The translations under genes were made by a program, and so were the position numbers. Shown one piece after another: positions 1 through 7,216 of a DNA stretch of 12,817 bases. Every line of letters begins with the position of its first letter. The stretch's first letter is position 1. The notes under the pieces are model-generated. The model had not been told where the DNA came from. It saw nothing but the letters and a program-made list of their open reading frames with translations, and ran no database searches. Origin of the DNA: a bacterium (GTDB lineage: Bacteria > Krumholzibacteriota > Krumholzibacteria > LZORAL124-64-63). Location: the NCBI GenBank assembly GCA_003646045.1, contig QNDV01000026.1:1-12817 (forward strand), written 5' to 3'.

Positions 1-163
1 CCTGGTAGAAGACGAACCCCACCAGCACGGTGACCATCAGCAGGCCGATAACCAGACCCGATCCGGTAAGCCAGACCATGGGCTCGCCCCGCGCCAGCAG
101 CGAAGCCGCGGTGCGCCCGGAGGATCGTTGCGCTCCGTCGGTGATGGGTATCCGTCCGCTCAC
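1..163 (-). CDS. pstA: Phosphate ABC transporter permease PstA (N-terminal part, cut by window edge)
   Basis: This is the beginning of a gene that runs off the left edge; only about 54 codons are visible. The frame opens with GTG at 161-163, sharing the four bases GTGA with the pstC stop codon, which is typical of translational coupling. The visible protein has a polar N-terminus of about 30 residues containing RTAASLLARGEP, then a hydrophobic segment (about residues 30-54, starting MVWLTGSGL) that would be the first membrane helix. The RTAASLLARGEPMVWLTG stretch matches the start of long-form PstA proteins as I recall them. PstA pairs with PstC to form the inner-membrane channel of the high-affinity phosphate importer, driven by PstB. 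Its position directly after pstC supports the call. The catalytic EAA loop is outside the window, so the identity rests on N-terminus and context. Confidence 0.82.
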   Translation of the reverse strand, partial: MSGRIPITDGAQRSSGRTAASLLARGEPMVWLTGSGLVIGLLMVTVLVGFVFYQ

Positions 164-2784
164 AGCCGGCTCGCCTTTCCACGGAAGTGCAGGCGTACAG
201 CCTCGGCCACCGTGTTGAGGATGAATGTCATGGTAAACAGGGTCAACGCGGCCAGGAAGAGCGTGCGGTAGTGGGTGCTGTTCTGCACGGCCTCCGGCAA
301 CTCCACCGCCAGATTCGCCGCAAGGGTGCGGAAGCCGTTGAAGATGTTCATGTCCATGAGCGGTGTGTTGCCGGCCGCCATGAGTACGATCATGGTTTCG
401 CCCACGGCACGTCCCAGACCGATCATGGCCGCCGAGAAGAGGCCGCTCATGGCGGGCGGTATGATGACCAGGATCATGGTCTGCCAAGGGGTGGCACCGG
501 CCCCCAGGGAGGCCGCCCGCAGGTGGTCCGGCACAGCTGTGAGGGCATCCTCGCTGATGGTGTAGATGATGGGAATGACCGCGAAACCCATGGCGATGCC
601 CACCACCAGTGCATTGCGTTGGACGTAGGTGTCGAAGACCGACCCCCGCGGGTCCCAGCCCAGACCGTTGAGCAGCCAGCCCAGCACGACGGCCACCCCT
701 ACCGCCACCGCGGTGGAAAACATAAACCTGGCCAGGTCCAGGAGTCCCAGACCGGTCAGCGTCCAGCTCCGCCCCCGGGCACGCAGCAAACCCTCGCCCC
801 ACCGTACATTGGCCCATCCCACCACTACGGCACTCACCGGCAGCAACAGCAGGACCCAGCCGGCCACGCCGCTGCCCACCCGACCGTCCAGCCAGACCTT
901 GATGTCGCCGGCAAAGACCATGCTCTCCACCAGTGGCCCCGCCTGCCAACTCGCCAGGACCCCGCCGACAAGGGCGACCAGCACCGCGATCAGTCTCATG
1001 TTCTCCAGTCGCGTGCCTACGTCGCGGGGCAGCAATTGCCACAGGTGGGCGCCGAGCAGCACGCTGAACGGGCCGCCGATCATTACCGCCAGCACCTCGA
1101 CGACCACATCCTCCACCAGGGGCGCCATGACCAGCGCGGCCAGGAAACCCAGTACCACGCTGGGCAGACTCGCCATGATCTCGATCACCGGCTTCACCCG
1201 GGCCCGTGCGTTCTTGTGCAGGAACTCACTGGTGTACATGGCGGCCAGCAGTGCCAGAGGCAGACCGAAGAGCAGGGAATAGAAAGTGGCCTTGAGCGTG
1301 CCGTGGATCAGGGGCACCAGGCTCAACTTGGGCTCGAAGGTGTCCTCGGCGGCCGAGGATTGCCAAACGTAGGCGGGTCCGGGATACCCCTCATACCAGA
1401 CGGGCCGCAGCAGGGTGCGGAAGCTGGTTTCGGGATGCAGGGCATCCACCTCCCAGAGTTCGCTGCCCGCGGCGTCGGCCACCAGCAGCAGGTCCTCGCG
1501 GGGAGCAATGGTGATCTGGGCAACGGAGCCTCCCTCGTGCCGACCCTCCCCCAGGAGCCGGTGGCTGGTGACGTGGAAGAGGCGGATTGCTCCATCGTCG
1601 TATCCGGCGGCAAGGATGCGCGAACGGCTGGACGCACCCAGGGCCGTAACCGCGGCCGGCCCGTCCAGCAGATGATGGGCGGGTTCCAACCGTGAAGCCG
1701 CACCGCCGACTCCCGGAACCGGGAACCAAACGGTCAGACCACCCGCGTCGTCGCCCACCGCCACCGATACACGACCGGCCAGGAATTCCATGGAGGTGAT
1801 GCGGGCACCGTTGGCCGGGGCGAGATCCTGCTCGCCGATCCGGCTGAATTCCCCGGTGTCGTCCCGGCGCAGCAGCACGGTACGACCGTCGTCCTCCACG
1901 AGCAGGACCAGATCGCCGGTGTCGTTCACCAGTAGGCGGACGAATTCATTCCGGGAACCGACGTCGACATCGGACAACGCGATCGCACCGCCGCGACTGC
2001 GCAGGCTCCTGCTGCCGGTCAACATGTTGGTCTTCCAGGTGAGAACACGGTTGTGGAATATGCCCGCACCGTCGACCGCCACCAGCACCACACCCGCTGA
2101 AGTACGAACGATATCCGCCAGACGGATGGGGGCATCACCCATCACCATGGGATCATCCCGCTCCAGACTGAACACCTGGCGGCGGAACTGACCGTTGGGC
2201 GTACGGGTCAGCAGGGCGCCTTCCCACACCCCGGTCTCACCGGCCTGCAGATGATCGTAGCGAGCCGGCACCTCGTCGTCGCCGGGGAAATCCACCACGA
2301 ACCCGGCGGCGATGGTCATGATCCTGCCGTCAGCGAATCCGCATACCGCGCGACCCTCCTCGCCGGCGAAGGCCCAGGCGGTCGGAACCAGGGAGTCGGA
2401 CACCGATACGCTCGGCAGCATTTGGCCCGGCGCCAGGCCCCGTACCACGAAAGTGCCGTCGTCCAGGAAACTCCAGACCATGGATCCGTAGTCGTCCATG
2501 ACCTGCTTGACCACCATGGCAGTAACGGACGAGGGAAGGGCTCCTTCCCCTCCCTCCTCGCTAAGCTCTACTGCCTGCCCGATGCCCGTCGGGGCCAGCA
2601 GGGGCAACACGACCCAGACCAGGAACAGGCCCACCAGCGATACGGCGATAATGCTGCCGATACCGCTGGCGGTGATCAGCCACCGGGCCAGGTCATCCAT
2701 CAGCATGACGCGGGTTCGCGGCTTCCTGCCGTAGGAGCGACCGGTGAAGTTCCGGCCCGCAGCGCTGGTCCTGTTCGTGTTCAT
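160..2784 (-). CDS. pstC: Phosphate ABC transporter permease PstC, long form with large extracytoplasmic propeller-like domain
   Basis: Inner-membrane permease of the Pst phosphate importer. I start it at ATG 2782-2784 (MNTNRTS), 28 bp after the pstS stop with AGGAAG upstream, giving 874 residues; the frame stays open further upstream, but into pstS. One membrane helix lies near residues 40-62. A soluble stretch of about 400 residues follows, rich in short beta-type repeats such as GYDDGAIRLF and GDDAGGLTVW, resembling WD40 or propeller blades; it should face the periplasm. The permease domain begins near residue 491 (PLIHGTLKATFYSLLFG) and contains SLPSVVLGF, an EAA-type loop near 745-780 (ISEDALTAVPDHLRAASLGA) and GLGRAVGETM. 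E. coli PstC has about 320 residues; long forms with extra extracytoplasmic domains exist in other bacteria, and this one is large. A further stretch of about 150 residues interrupts the permease after the SLPSVVLG segment. The function of the propeller part is unknown. Confidence 0.93.
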   Translation of the reverse strand: MNTNRTSAAGRNFTGRSYGRKPRTRVMLMDDLARWLITASGIGSIIAVSLVGLFLVWVVLPLLAPTGIGQAVELSEEGGEGALPSSVTAMVVKQVMDDYGSMVWSFLDDGTFVVRGLAPGQMLPSVSVSDSLVPTAWAFAGEEGRAVCGFADGRIMTIAAGFVVDFPGDDEVPARYDHLQAGETGVWEGALLTRTPNGQFRRQVFSLERDDPMVMGDAPIRLADIVRTSAGVVLVAVDGAGIFHNRVLTWKTNMLTGSRSLRSRGGAIALSDVDVGSRNEFVRLLVNDTGDLVLLVEDDGRTVLLRRDDTGEFSRIGEQDLAPANGARITSMEFLAGRVSVAVGDDAGGLTVWFPVPGVGGAASRLEPAHHLLDGPAAVTALGASSRSRILAAGYDDGAIRLFHVTSHRLLGEGRHEGGSVAQITIAPREDLLLVADAAGSELWEVDALHPETSFRTLLRPVWYEGYPGPAYVWQSSAAEDTFEPKLSLVPLIHGTLKATFYSLLFGLPLALLAAMYTSEFLHKNARARVKPVIEIMASLPSVVLGFLAALVMAPLVEDVVVEVLAVMIGGPFSVLLGAHLWQLLPRDVGTRLENMRLIAVLVALVGGVLASWQAGPLVESMVFAGDIKVWLDGRVGSGVAGWVLLLLPVSAVVVGWANVRWGEGLLRARGRSWTLTGLGLLDLARFMFSTAVAVGVAVVLGWLLNGLGWDPRGSVFDTYVQRNALVVGIAMGFAVIPIIYTISEDALTAVPDHLRAASLGAGATPWQTMILVIIPPAMSGLFSAAMIGLGRAVGETMIVLMAAGNTPLMDMNIFNGFRTLAANLAVELPEAVQNSTHYRTLFLAALTLFTMTFILNTVAEAVRLHFRGKASRL

Positions 2785-2812
2785 GGCGCCTGCAACTTCC
2801 TGCGTGGACGGG

Positions 2813-3805
2813 CTAGTTGAGACCGATAGAGCCCAGTTCCTCGGTGGCGACAGTGGACGGCACCGGCAGGTAACCATCCTTGACCACTACTTCCTGTCCG
2901 TCGCGGCTGAACACGAAGCGTACGAACTCGGCGCGCAGATCATCCAGCCTGCTGCCCGGCTTGTAGTTCACCGTGAGGTAGAGAAAGCGGGCCAGGGGAT
3001 AGTCGCCGCTGTAGGCGAAGTCGGCCTCGGCCGGAATGAATTCGCTGACCTGGCCCCGCTCGGCACTCAGCGGCACCGCGCGCACGTCCGACGTCAGATA
3101 GCCGATGCCGCTGTAGCCGATGGCGTACTTGTCGCTGGCGATGCCCTGGACCACGGAACTGCTGCCCGGCTGTTCCTTGACCTCGTCCTTGTAGTCGCCC
3201 TTGAACAACGCGTGTTTCTTGAAGTAGCCGTAGGTGCCGGAAGCGGAATTGCGGCCGTAGATGCTGATGGGCTTGTCTTTCCAGTCACCGGCCAGGCCCA
3301 GGTCACCCCAGGTGACGATGTCCTGCTGGTAGCCGCCCTTGCGGGTCTTGGAGAATACGGCGTCGATCTGCTGCAGGGTCAGACCCTTGATGGGGTTGTC
3401 CTTGTGCACATAGACCGCCAGCATATCGATGCTCGTCCGCAACTGGACCGGCTTGTAGCCGAACTTCTGCTCGAAGGCATCGATTTCCCTGCTCTTCATC
3501 CGGCGGCTCATGGGACCGAAGTTGGCGGTGCCGGCGATGAGCGCCGGCGGCGCGGTGGAGGAGCCCTTGCCTTCGATCTCCACCTTGACCTGGGGGTTGA
3601 AGGCACGGAAACCTTCGGCCCACAGGGCCATCATGTTGTTCATGGTGTCCGAACCGATACTCTTGATGTTGCCGGAGACATTGCTCGCCGTCTCGAACGC
3701 AGGCAACTCCGGGTCCACGGCGACGGTCGCGGCAGCCGGACCGAAGGTGAACAAGGAGAGGACCAGGACGGACGCGACCCTCAACACCCAACCACTGCGT
3801 AACAT
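2813..3805 (-). CDS. pstS: Phosphate-binding periplasmic protein PstS
   Basis: Substrate-binding protein that captures inorganic phosphate in the periplasm and delivers it to PstC/PstA. The start is ATG 3803-3805 (MLRSGWV), because AAGGAG lies six bases upstream and a signal peptide follows directly: basic MLRSGWVLR, hydrophobic VASVLVLSLFTF, then a likely cleavage site near GPAAAT. The protein has 330 residues, normal for the family. The phosphate-contacting segments of the PstS/PBP-like fold are present: IKSIGSDTMNN near the mature N-terminus, EGKGSSTAPPALIAG, and GRNSASGTYGYFKK in the middle. FGPMSRRMKSREI matches the usual motif following the binding loop. It is the first gene of a leftward pstS-pstC-pstA unit and is divergent from phoB, as expected for PhoB-activated transcription. 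It belongs to the PstS branch with SIGSDTMN motifs rather than the E. coli sequence type, and ligand specificity is inferred from family and context. Confidence 0.95.
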   Translation of the reverse strand: MLRSGWVLRVASVLVLSLFTFGPAAATVAVDPELPAFETASNVSGNIKSIGSDTMNNMMALWAEGFRAFNPQVKVEIEGKGSSTAPPALIAGTANFGPMSRRMKSREIDAFEQKFGYKPVQLRTSIDMLAVYVHKDNPIKGLTLQQIDAVFSKTRKGGYQQDIVTWGDLGLAGDWKDKPISIYGRNSASGTYGYFKKHALFKGDYKDEVKEQPGSSSVVQGIASDKYAIGYSGIGYLTSDVRAVPLSAERGQVSEFIPAEADFAYSGDYPLARFLYLTVNYKPGSRLDDLRAEFVRFVFSRDGQEVVVKDGYLPVPSTVATEELGSIGLN

Positions 3806-3904
3806 GAATTCTCCTTTGGCAGGTACGATCACACCGCGGGACCACCCGGGCCCTCGCGAACCGCTACACACGCTAGAAGCGGATTGTTAAGACAGATCCA
3901 GGGG

Positions 3905-3958
3905 AGTGTAAAAAATGCGTAAATACCGTCTTTGACACGGGCCAGGCACTGTTGACAC
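3905..3958 (-). promoter_or_regulatory. Candidate PhoB-binding direct repeats and -10 element for pstS
   Basis: Read toward pstS, two copies of GTGTCAA (complements of 3952-3958 and 3932-3938) lie exactly 20 bp apart. A TACACT hexamer (complement of 3905-3910) follows 20 bp after the second repeat plus its next base, and could act as a -10 box; there is no convincing -35 box, as is usual for PhoB-activated promoters. The classical Pho box uses CTGTCAT repeats about 11 bp apart, so the sequence resembles it only partly and the spacing is nearly two periods. On the other strand the same repeats read TTGACAC, so they could equally serve phoB. The location between the divergent pstS and phoB is the strongest argument. 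Confidence 0.35.
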
Positions 3959-4068
3959 CCGTCGTCGTTTACACAATCCTAACTTGCGGAAAATCCCGGA
4001 CACCACGAATGTGCGAATCAGACAGATGAACCGGGAAACCGTTAACGCCGAGCGCCGGGGAGCGGATC

Positions 4069-4755
4069 ATGGCGGGTGAGCACATCCTGATCGTCGAGGA
4101 CGAGGAAGATATCGCCGAGCTGCTGGAGTACAACCTGCAGCGCCAGGATTACGATGCCCGCAGCGTCGGCACGGGCGAGGCCGGCCTGGACCAGACCCGC
4201 GAATCCCTGCCGGACCTGGTGATTCTGGACCTGATGCTGCCGGGACTGTCCGGCCTGGAGGTCTGCCGCCGCCTGAAGCGCGATCCGGAGACCGCCCGGA
4301 TACCGGTTATCATGCTCACGGCCAAGGGCGAGGAAGAGGACATCATCGCCGGTTTCGACGCCGGGGCCGATGACTACGTTACCAAGCCGTTCCGGCCCAA
4401 GGTACTGCTGGCCCGGGTCAAGGTGGCGCTGCGCCGGGGGGCCGCCAACCGGACCCGTAACGGCGACACATTGCAGATCGGCGACATTGTCATCCACCCG
4501 GGCCGCCACGAGGTCCGGGCAGGTACGGACCTGATCGACCTGACGCGCACCGAGTTTCGTATTCTCCAGTTCCTGGCGTCGCGACCGGGCTGGGTGTTCA
4601 CGCGGAACCAGATCGTGCGGGCGGTGCACGGTGACGATTATCCCGTGACCGGGCGGGCGGTGGACGTGCAGGTGGCCGCCCTCAGACGCAAACTCGCGGA
4701 GGCCGGCGGCATCATCAAGACAGTACGTGGCGTCGGCTACAAGATTGGTGAGTGA
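4069..4755 (+). CDS. phoB: Phosphate regulon response regulator PhoB
   Basis: OmpR/PhoB-family two-component response regulator of 228 residues, normal length. The N-terminal receiver domain (about 1-120) has the acidic pair E10-D11, the phosphorylated aspartate D54 in VILDLMLPG, T84 in VIMLTAKG, and K106 in VTKPF. The C-terminal winged-helix DNA-binding domain (about 130-226) contains LTRTEFRILQFLASRPGWVF, the recognition-helix region VDVQVAALRRKL, and the closing IKTVRGVGYKIGE. GGGGAG lies six bases before the ATG, supporting this start. It is phosphorylated by the adjacent PhoR under phosphate limitation and should then activate pstSCA and its own operon. It is immediately followed by phoR, one base after the stop or overlapping if the upstream GTG is used, and is divergent from pstS. 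The specific PhoB identity, rather than a generic OmpR regulator, is supported by the flanking pst, phoR and phoU genes. Confidence 0.94.
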   Translation: MAGEHILIVEDEEDIAELLEYNLQRQDYDARSVGTGEAGLDQTRESLPDLVILDLMLPGLSGLEVCRRLKRDPETARIPVIMLTAKGEEEDIIAGFDAGADDYVTKPFRPKVLLARVKVALRRGAANRTRNGDTLQIGDIVIHPGRHEVRAGTDLIDLTRTEFRILQFLASRPGWVFTRNQIVRAVHGDDYPVTGRAVDVQVAALRRKLAEAGGIIKTVRGVGYKIGE

Positions 4756-4756
4756 T

Positions 4757-6535
4757 ATGCGCCGTAATGGCCTGCTATGGACTTTCTTCATGCCGTTGCT
4801 CGTCATCCTGGTCCTGGGCCTGGCCGTGGCCGGCGGGCTTTCCGGTCGCCAGTACCGCAACCACTTCATCGCCGACACGCGCACCGAACTCGAGGATCTG
4901 GCGATGGTGGTCGGCCCCCGCTTCGTACCCCTGATTGCCCATGGCGACCGGGATGGCGTACAGGAGCTTTGTCGGGAAATAGGCGAAACGACGGGCGTAC
5001 GCCTGACGGTGGTAACGTCCGGCGGTGAAGTAATCGGGGACTCGGACGAGAAACCCGCCTACATGGACAACCACGCCGACCGTCCCGAAATCCAGGAGGC
5101 ACTGGCGGGCCGCGCCGGTCACAGCGAACGATACAGTTCCACCACTGAAACGCGGCGGGTCTACGTGGCCGTGCCCGCCGGTAACCCGGATCACCGGTTC
5201 GTGGTGCGGGCCTCCCAGTCCCTGGCCAATCTCAATATCGTGCTGCGCCGGGTGACCGGCGGGGTGATCCTGGCCGGGCTGCTGGTGGCTGCCCTGGGCG
5301 GCCTGGCGAGTTTCCTGGTCACTCGCGGCCTCGGTCGTACGCTGGTCCACCTGCGGGATCAGGCCGAGGGTATCTCCCGCGGGGATTTTGGTCAGCACCT
5401 CAGGGTATCCGGGCCCGCGGAACTCCTTGATCTCGCAGACACCATGAACAGCATGTCCGACCTGCTGCGCGAGCAGATCCGCGCCATCGAGGGCCAGCGC
5501 CAGGAGTTGGAGGCGGTCATGGACTCCATGGTCGAAGGCCTGTTGGCGGTGGACCGCGACGAGACCGTCCTGCGCATGAACGAGGCGGCCGGGCGTCTGC
5601 TGGCCACCGATGTGGAACGTGCGGTGGGCCGCAGCATCCAGGAAGTTGCGCGCAATCCCGGTCTTACGGAACTGGTGCAGCAGGTCCTCGCCCACGGCGG
5701 CACCGCCGTCAAGGATCTCACGCTCGGCTCGAGGGCCGAGATCTGCCTGCAGGTGACCAGCACCGAATTGTCGGGCGGCAGCGGTGACCGTATCGGCGCC
5801 CTGCTCGTTCTCAACGACGTAACACGGTTGCGGCGCCTCGAGACCATGCGCCGGGACTTCGTAGCCAACGTCTCCCACGAACTGAAGACCCCCATCACCA
5901 CCATCAAGGGCTTCGTGGAGACCCTGCTCGAAACACCCCCGGCAGCGGCGGAAGACCTGGAGCGCTTCCTGGGCATCATCAATCGCCAGGCCGACCGGCT
6001 GGACGCCATCATCAGCGACCTCCTGGCCCTGTCGCGCCTGGAAGAGGACACGGACGACGGCGGCATCGAAGTCCATGATCTGCCGTTGTACGTGGTACTG
6101 GAACGCGTCGTGCGCGAAACCACTGCCCACGAGCCCCCGCACGCCTCGCGCATCGTCCTGGACTGCAGCGATGACGTGCGGGCGACGCTTAATGCCCCGC
6201 TGCTGGAGCAGGCGGTGGGCAACCTCCTGGACAACGCCCTGAAATACAGCCCCGACGGTACCCCGGTCGTGATCGCTTGCGGGATGAACGAAGATACCGT
6301 CCATATCACCGTCTCGGACCAGGGACCGGGAATCGCGGCGGAACATCTGCCGCGCCTGTTCGAACGTTTCTACCGGGTCGACAAGGCACGCAGTCGCCAG
6401 GTCGGAGGCACGGGCCTGGGTCTGGCCATCGTCAAGCACATCGCCCAGGCCCACCGGGGCACGGTCGCCGTGGCGAGTGAAGTGGGCCGCGGCACGACTT
6501 TCACCATTAGCCTGCCGAGGGAGGTCCCGGCATGA
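4757..6535 (+). CDS. phoR: Phosphate regulon sensor histidine kinase PhoR
   Basis: Membrane sensor kinase of 592 residues that phosphorylates PhoB. Visible order: membrane helix about 7-29; extracytoplasmic sensor about 30-165; second helix about 167-188; HAMP linker about 190-245 (TRGLGRTLVHLRDQAEGISRG is its start); PAS domain about 248-355 (LEAVMDSMVEGLLAVDRD); HisKA dimerisation domain with catalytic H374 in FVANVSHELKTPI; HATPase domain with N-box (VGNLLDNALKYS, about 487-498), G1 box DQGPGI (521-526), ERFYRVDKARS, and G2 box GGTGLGLAIVKHI (550-562). E. coli PhoR lacks a sizeable periplasmic domain, so this resembles the longer forms seen in Firmicutes and others. I start at ATG 4757, one base after the phoB stop; an in-frame GTG at 4748, overlapping phoB, is a real alternative. 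The stop overlaps the phoU start (ATGA), suggesting one phoBRU transcript. Confidence 0.94.
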   Translation: MRRNGLLWTFFMPLLVILVLGLAVAGGLSGRQYRNHFIADTRTELEDLAMVVGPRFVPLIAHGDRDGVQELCREIGETTGVRLTVVTSGGEVIGDSDEKPAYMDNHADRPEIQEALAGRAGHSERYSSTTETRRVYVAVPAGNPDHRFVVRASQSLANLNIVLRRVTGGVILAGLLVAALGGLASFLVTRGLGRTLVHLRDQAEGISRGDFGQHLRVSGPAELLDLADTMNSMSDLLREQIRAIEGQRQELEAVMDSMVEGLLAVDRDETVLRMNEAAGRLLATDVERAVGRSIQEVARNPGLTELVQQVLAHGGTAVKDLTLGSRAEICLQVTSTELSGGSGDRIGALLVLNDVTRLRRLETMRRDFVANVSHELKTPITTIKGFVETLLETPPAAAEDLERFLGIINRQADRLDAIISDLLALSRLEEDTDDGGIEVHDLPLYVVLERVVRETTAHEPPHASRIVLDCSDDVRATLNAPLLEQAVGNLLDNALKYSPDGTPVVIACGMNEDTVHITVSDQGPGIAAEHLPRLFERFYRVDKARSRQVGGTGLGLAIVKHIAQAHRGTVAVASEVGRGTTFTISLPREVPA

Positions 6536-7191
6536 AGATCCACCTGCAAAGGGAACTCGAAGGACTGAAGAAGAGCCTCTTTCACCTGAGTTCCGTGGTG
6601 GAGGAGAGCCTGAAGATGGCGATCCGCGCCGTCGACGAGAGTGATGCCGCCCTGGCAGCCAGGGTGAAGGAGACAGACACGGAGATCGACCGGCTTGAAG
6701 TGCAGGTCGAAGAGGAATGTCTGAAGATCCTCGCCCTCCACCAGCCGGTGGCGGTGGACCTGCGTTTCCTGGTCGCTGTCCTGAAGATGAACAACGACCT
6801 GGAGCGTATCGGCGATCTGGCTGTGAATATCGCCGGCGGTGAGGCCTGCAGAGGCGGCGACAGCATGCCGGGCCCGTTCAAACAGAAGATCCATCGCATG
6901 GGCGAAATGGCCCGGACCATGTTCCGCGGCTCCCTGGAGGCCCTAATGGACATGGACGCCGAGCGGGCCCGTGGGATACTGATGGCCGATGACGAGGTCG
7001 ACGAACAGTACTACGAGTTGATGGGAATGCTACGCAGTGAAATGGCAACGCGCCCGGCGGATGCGGACAAGCTCATCTGCTGGATACTGGTGGCCAAGAA
7101 CATCGAGCGGGTAGCCGACCTGGCTACCAATATCGCAGAGGATACGATCTATACGGTTACAGGGGATATTGTACGGCACGGCGGCGGCTGA
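6532..7191 (+). CDS. phoU: Phosphate signalling protein PhoU
   Basis: PhoU links the Pst transporter to PhoR and keeps the kinase in phosphatase mode when phosphate is plentiful; it acts at the cytoplasmic face of the membrane. The protein has 219 residues, normal size, and appears all-helical with two homologous PhoU repeats. Each repeat carries the acidic metal-binding signature: MNNDLERIGDLAVNI (about residues 86-100) in the first and AKNIERVADLATNIAED (about 187-203) in the second. The start overlaps the phoR stop as ATGA, and GGGAGG lies six bases upstream, so start and coupling are well supported. It closes the phoB-phoR-phoU unit; in many bacteria phoU instead follows pstB, so here it is grouped with the regulators. 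The next gene is convergent, only 25 bp away, with no clear terminator hairpin. Confidence 0.95.
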   Translation: MKIHLQRELEGLKKSLFHLSSVVEESLKMAIRAVDESDAALAARVKETDTEIDRLEVQVEEECLKILALHQPVAVDLRFLVAVLKMNNDLERIGDLAVNIAGGEACRGGDSMPGPFKQKIHRMGEMARTMFRGSLEALMDMDAERARGILMADDEVDEQYYELMGMLRSEMATRPADADKLICWILVAKNIERVADLATNIAEDTIYTVTGDIVRHGGG

Positions 7192-7216
7192 TCGAAATTT
7201 ACGGTACATGGAACGG

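Noticed and set aside
187..1695. Long plus-strand open frame of 502 codons opposite pstC
   Set aside because: It is rich in Gln, His and Arg with no domain, lacks a ribosome-binding site, and lies antisense to a well-supported permease; it is a by-product of GC-rich codon bias.
2533..2549. Perfect hairpin GGGAAGG-GCT-CCTTCCC
   Set aside because: It lies inside pstC in a polar linker after helix 1, with no T-run, so it is not a terminator; a 7-bp stem is plausible by chance in such GC-rich coding DNA.
3952..3984. TTGACA at 3952-3957 as the -35 box of a sigma70 promoter for phoB
   Set aside because: No acceptable -10 hexamer occurs 16-18 bp downstream; the hexamer is more simply part of the repeated GTGTCAA element on the other strand.
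4775..6454. 559-codon minus-strand frame opposite phoR
   Set aside because: The composition is that of a shadow frame (Gln, His, Gly, Arg) and phoR has every expected kinase motif on the other strand.
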